From the NCBI RefSeq assembly GCF_001258055.1, contig NZ_CVRM01000011.1, positions 744,001 through 808,000 of the forward strand: a stretch of DNA of 64,000 nt, given 5' to 3'. The stretch comes from Phaeobacter italicus. Lineage in GTDB: Bacteria > Pseudomonadota > Alphaproteobacteria > Rhodobacterales > Rhodobacteraceae. This document shows positions 62,331 to 64,000 of this stretch, in pieces. The notes under the pieces are model-generated. The model searched no databases, was not told the DNA's origin, and was given only the letters and a program-made list of their open reading frames with translations. A program made the translations under genes and the position numbers. The number at the start of each line of letters is the position of its first letter. The first letter of the stretch is position 1.

Positions 62331-64000
62331 TCATGCCGCTGACTTGAGAGCAGATTGCGTGGCCAGCCAGATCGCTGGCAGGCCGTCAATCGCCAGTGCA
62401 AGATCAGTCGGGCTACCAGATTTGGCCGCCTCTTCAATGGCGATCAGCTGACGACGCAGGCACAGCGCACCGATCGTTGCGGCGCTGCCCGCGCTTTTGT
62501 GGGCTTCGGCCGCGATGCGCGGCAAATCCTGCCGCTGCTCGCCCTCTTCTTGCCCGAGCCAGCCAATCAACTCGTCTATCTCTTTGCAAAACCGGGCGAC
62601 AATCACGCGGGCGCCATCCGGGCTCAGCGCCTGTTTGAGGGATTGCAAATGCTCGTCTGAGACCGCGGGCTCCTTCTGGTCGCAGATCTCGTCCACCTGC
62701 TCCGGCAAGGCGCCGCTGCTGAACAGCCCCAGCAAGGCATCTTTGGACAGAGGCTTGGTCAGAATGCCGTCCATCCCGTCTTCCAGAAAGGCGGCCTGCT
62801 CCTCTGCCATCACATTGGCTGTCAGCGCAACAATCGGGGTCAGGCTGGCCGGTCCGTTCAAGGCGCGGATTGCCCTTGTGGCGCTGCGTCTGTCCATGAC
62901 CGGCATGCTGATATCCATCAGGATCAGATCGAACCGCCCGGCCCTGGCCAAATCAACCGCCTCGCGCCCGTTATGTGCCTCGACCACATAGTGCCCGGCG
63001 GCGCGCAGCATCTCCCGCGCGACGTCACGGTTGATCGGGTTATCCTCGACCAGCAACACCTTGCGGGGGCCGGTGATCGGATTGCCACGGGCCTGCCTTG
63101 CGTGGATCGGACCGGCAGGCTGCGGCGGCTCGGCCTCTTCCACCGGCAGCTCCACGATAAAGCTGCTGCCCTGCCCCGGCGTGCTTTCGACATCGATATG
63201 TCCGCCAAGCGCGGTGACAAAGCGTTTGGTCAGCGCCAGCCCAAGTCCGGTCCCGCCGACATTTCGCGCATATGAGCTGTCGCCCGTCACGAAATCCTCA
63301 AACACATGGCGGATCTGGTCAGGGGTGATCCCGATGCCGGTATCCTCCACCACGATCTGCAACCCGTTTTCGCGCCCCAGGCAGGCCAGCGTCACACGGA
63401 TGCGTCCGTTGTGGGTGAACTTGACCGCGTTACCCACGAGGTTCATCAATATGTCCTGAAGACGGTCCTTGTCAGCACGGATCCAGTTCTTGGCCGGTCC
63501 ATCCCATTGCCACTCCAGAACCGACTGATTGGCAGCGGCAGAGGCGCTCTGGTTGTCGATGATGTCCTGAACCAGATCACTGATATTCATCACAACGGGT
63601 CGCAGATGCAGGCGCCCTGCATCGTATTTAGTGATATCAAGAACGCCATTGATGTGGCTCAGCAAGAGTTTGCCGGAGGTTTCCATATTGCCGATATAAC
63701 GGCGCTGACGTGCCGTGAGCCGCGTGTCCTGCAGCAGCGTCAGATTCCCTAGAAGACCGTTCAGCGGCGTGCGAATTTCATGGCTCATGGTCGCAAGAAA
63801 GTTGGTTTTGGCCTTTTCGCCAGCCAGCGCCAAATCGCGGGCGGAGACGAGCTCTTCTTCTGCCGCGACCTGAGCGGAGATATCGCGCAGAAAGGCGACA
63901 AAGATCTCACCCTGAGCGGTTTCTGCGCTCTGAATGGCCAGCTCGACCGGAAAGACCTCGCCGGTCGCGCGCTTGGCCTCAAGGCGGACTCGGCCAGAGC
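62331..64000 (-). CDS. Hybrid sensor histidine kinase (PAS-HisKA-HATPase-receiver-Hpt), N-terminus outside window
   Basis: Partial gene; it runs off the right edge. Visible parts in order: end of a PAS domain (VFPVELAIQSAETAQGEIF), HisKA with ATMSHEIRTPLNG, a HATPase domain with DTGIGITPDQ and GTGLGLAL, a receiver with VLLVEDNPINRDVA and the phosphorylatable Asp in LILMDISMPVMD, and a C-terminal Hpt with His in AEAHKSAGSAATIG. All phosphotransfer residues appear present, giving a full His-Asp-His relay. It ends 10 bases from the export lipoprotein gene on the opposite strand. A role in polysaccharide control is only suggested by position. Confidence 0.93.
   Translation of the reverse strand, partial: SGRVRLEAKRATGEVFPVELAIQSAETAQGEIFVAFLRDISAQVAAEEELVSARDLALAGEKAKTNFLATMSHEIRTPLNGLLGNLTLLQDTRLTARQRRYIGNMETSGKLLLSHINGVLDITKYDAGRLHLRPVVMNISDLVQDIIDNQSASAAANQSVLEWQWDGPAKNWIRADKDRLQDILMNLVGNAVKFTHNGRIRVTLACLGRENGLQIVVEDTGIGITPDQIRHVFEDFVTGDSSYARNVGGTGLGLALTKRFVTALGGHIDVESTPGQGSSFIVELPVEEAEPPQPAGPIHARQARGNPITGPRKVLLVEDNPINRDVAREMLRAAGHYVVEAHNGREAVDLARAGRFDLILMDISMPVMDRRSATRAIRALNGPASLTPIVALTANVMAEEQAAFLEDGMDGILTKPLSKDALLGLFSSGALPEQVDEICDQKEPAVSDEHLQSLKQALSPDGARVIVARFCKEIDELIGWLGQEEGEQRQDLPRIAAEAHKSAGSAATIGALCLRRQLIAIEEAAKSGSPTDLALAIDGLPAIWLATQSALKSAA

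Overview
The window looks like chromosomal DNA of a GC-rich alphaproteobacterium, most likely a marine Rhodobacteraceae (roseobacter group) member. This is inferred from gene content: an MtnA/class II aldolase pair, a non-pyrrolysine MttB-family methyltransferase, a methionine gamma-lyase operon, a YqaA-DsbB pair, a citramalate synthase of the long type, and protein sequences typical of that group. No plasmid, phage or insertion-sequence genes were seen. Genes are densely packed, with many ATGA-type overlaps and several clear intrinsic terminators.

Layout. 1-1133: end of mtnA plus a class II aldolase (methylthioribose salvage). 1260-7628: an M19 dipeptidase and a complete dipeptide/oligopeptide-type ABC importer. 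7718-11895: three signalling proteins (HD-GYP, PAS-GAF-GGDEF, tandem GAF). 12182-12267: tRNA-Leu(CAA). 12474-13519: YqaA-like protein and DsbB. 13588-17022: Lrp-type regulator divergent from an arginase, CtlX and ornithine cyclodeaminase operon that would turn arginine and citrulline into proline. 17100-20353: HNH protein, a candidate structured RNA, a pseudouridine synthase, an esterase and a DNA glycosylase. 20443-25672: MFS transporter, squalene/phytoene-synthase-like protein, cimA and cysS. 25986-27428: two small outer-membrane beta-barrel proteins. 27907-34110: MttB-family protein convergent with a branched-chain-amino-acid-type ABC importer. 34600-38761: an unknown protein divergent from a giant CheB-CheR-PAS protein. 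38835-43193: methionine gamma-lyase (mdeA), its 2-oxobutyrate dehydrogenase partner (mdeB) and a divergent Lrp regulator (mdeR). 43316-45088: adenylate cyclase with TPRs. 45123-49627: a vanadium-haloperoxidase/PAP2-like protein with 43 Gly-X dipeptides, convergent with a 960-residue unknown protein carrying HEFAH. 49844-51816: Asp/Glu-racemase-like and M24-peptidase-like pair. 52078-52152: tRNA-Asn(GTT). 52391-56494: TetR gene and a small-enzyme cluster with an AraC regulator. 56724-62320: surface polysaccharide genes. 62331-64000: a hybrid sensor kinase running off the window.

The most unusual content is the (Gly-X)43 protein with its HExxH neighbour, the promoter-to-terminator RNA candidate at about 17773-18080, and the catabolic modules whose Lrp-type regulators face them across short intergenic regions containing good dyads. 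No CRISPR array, restriction system or recognisable defence island was seen. Family assignments come from reading motifs without a database search, so substrate-level claims for transporters and enzymes are inference.
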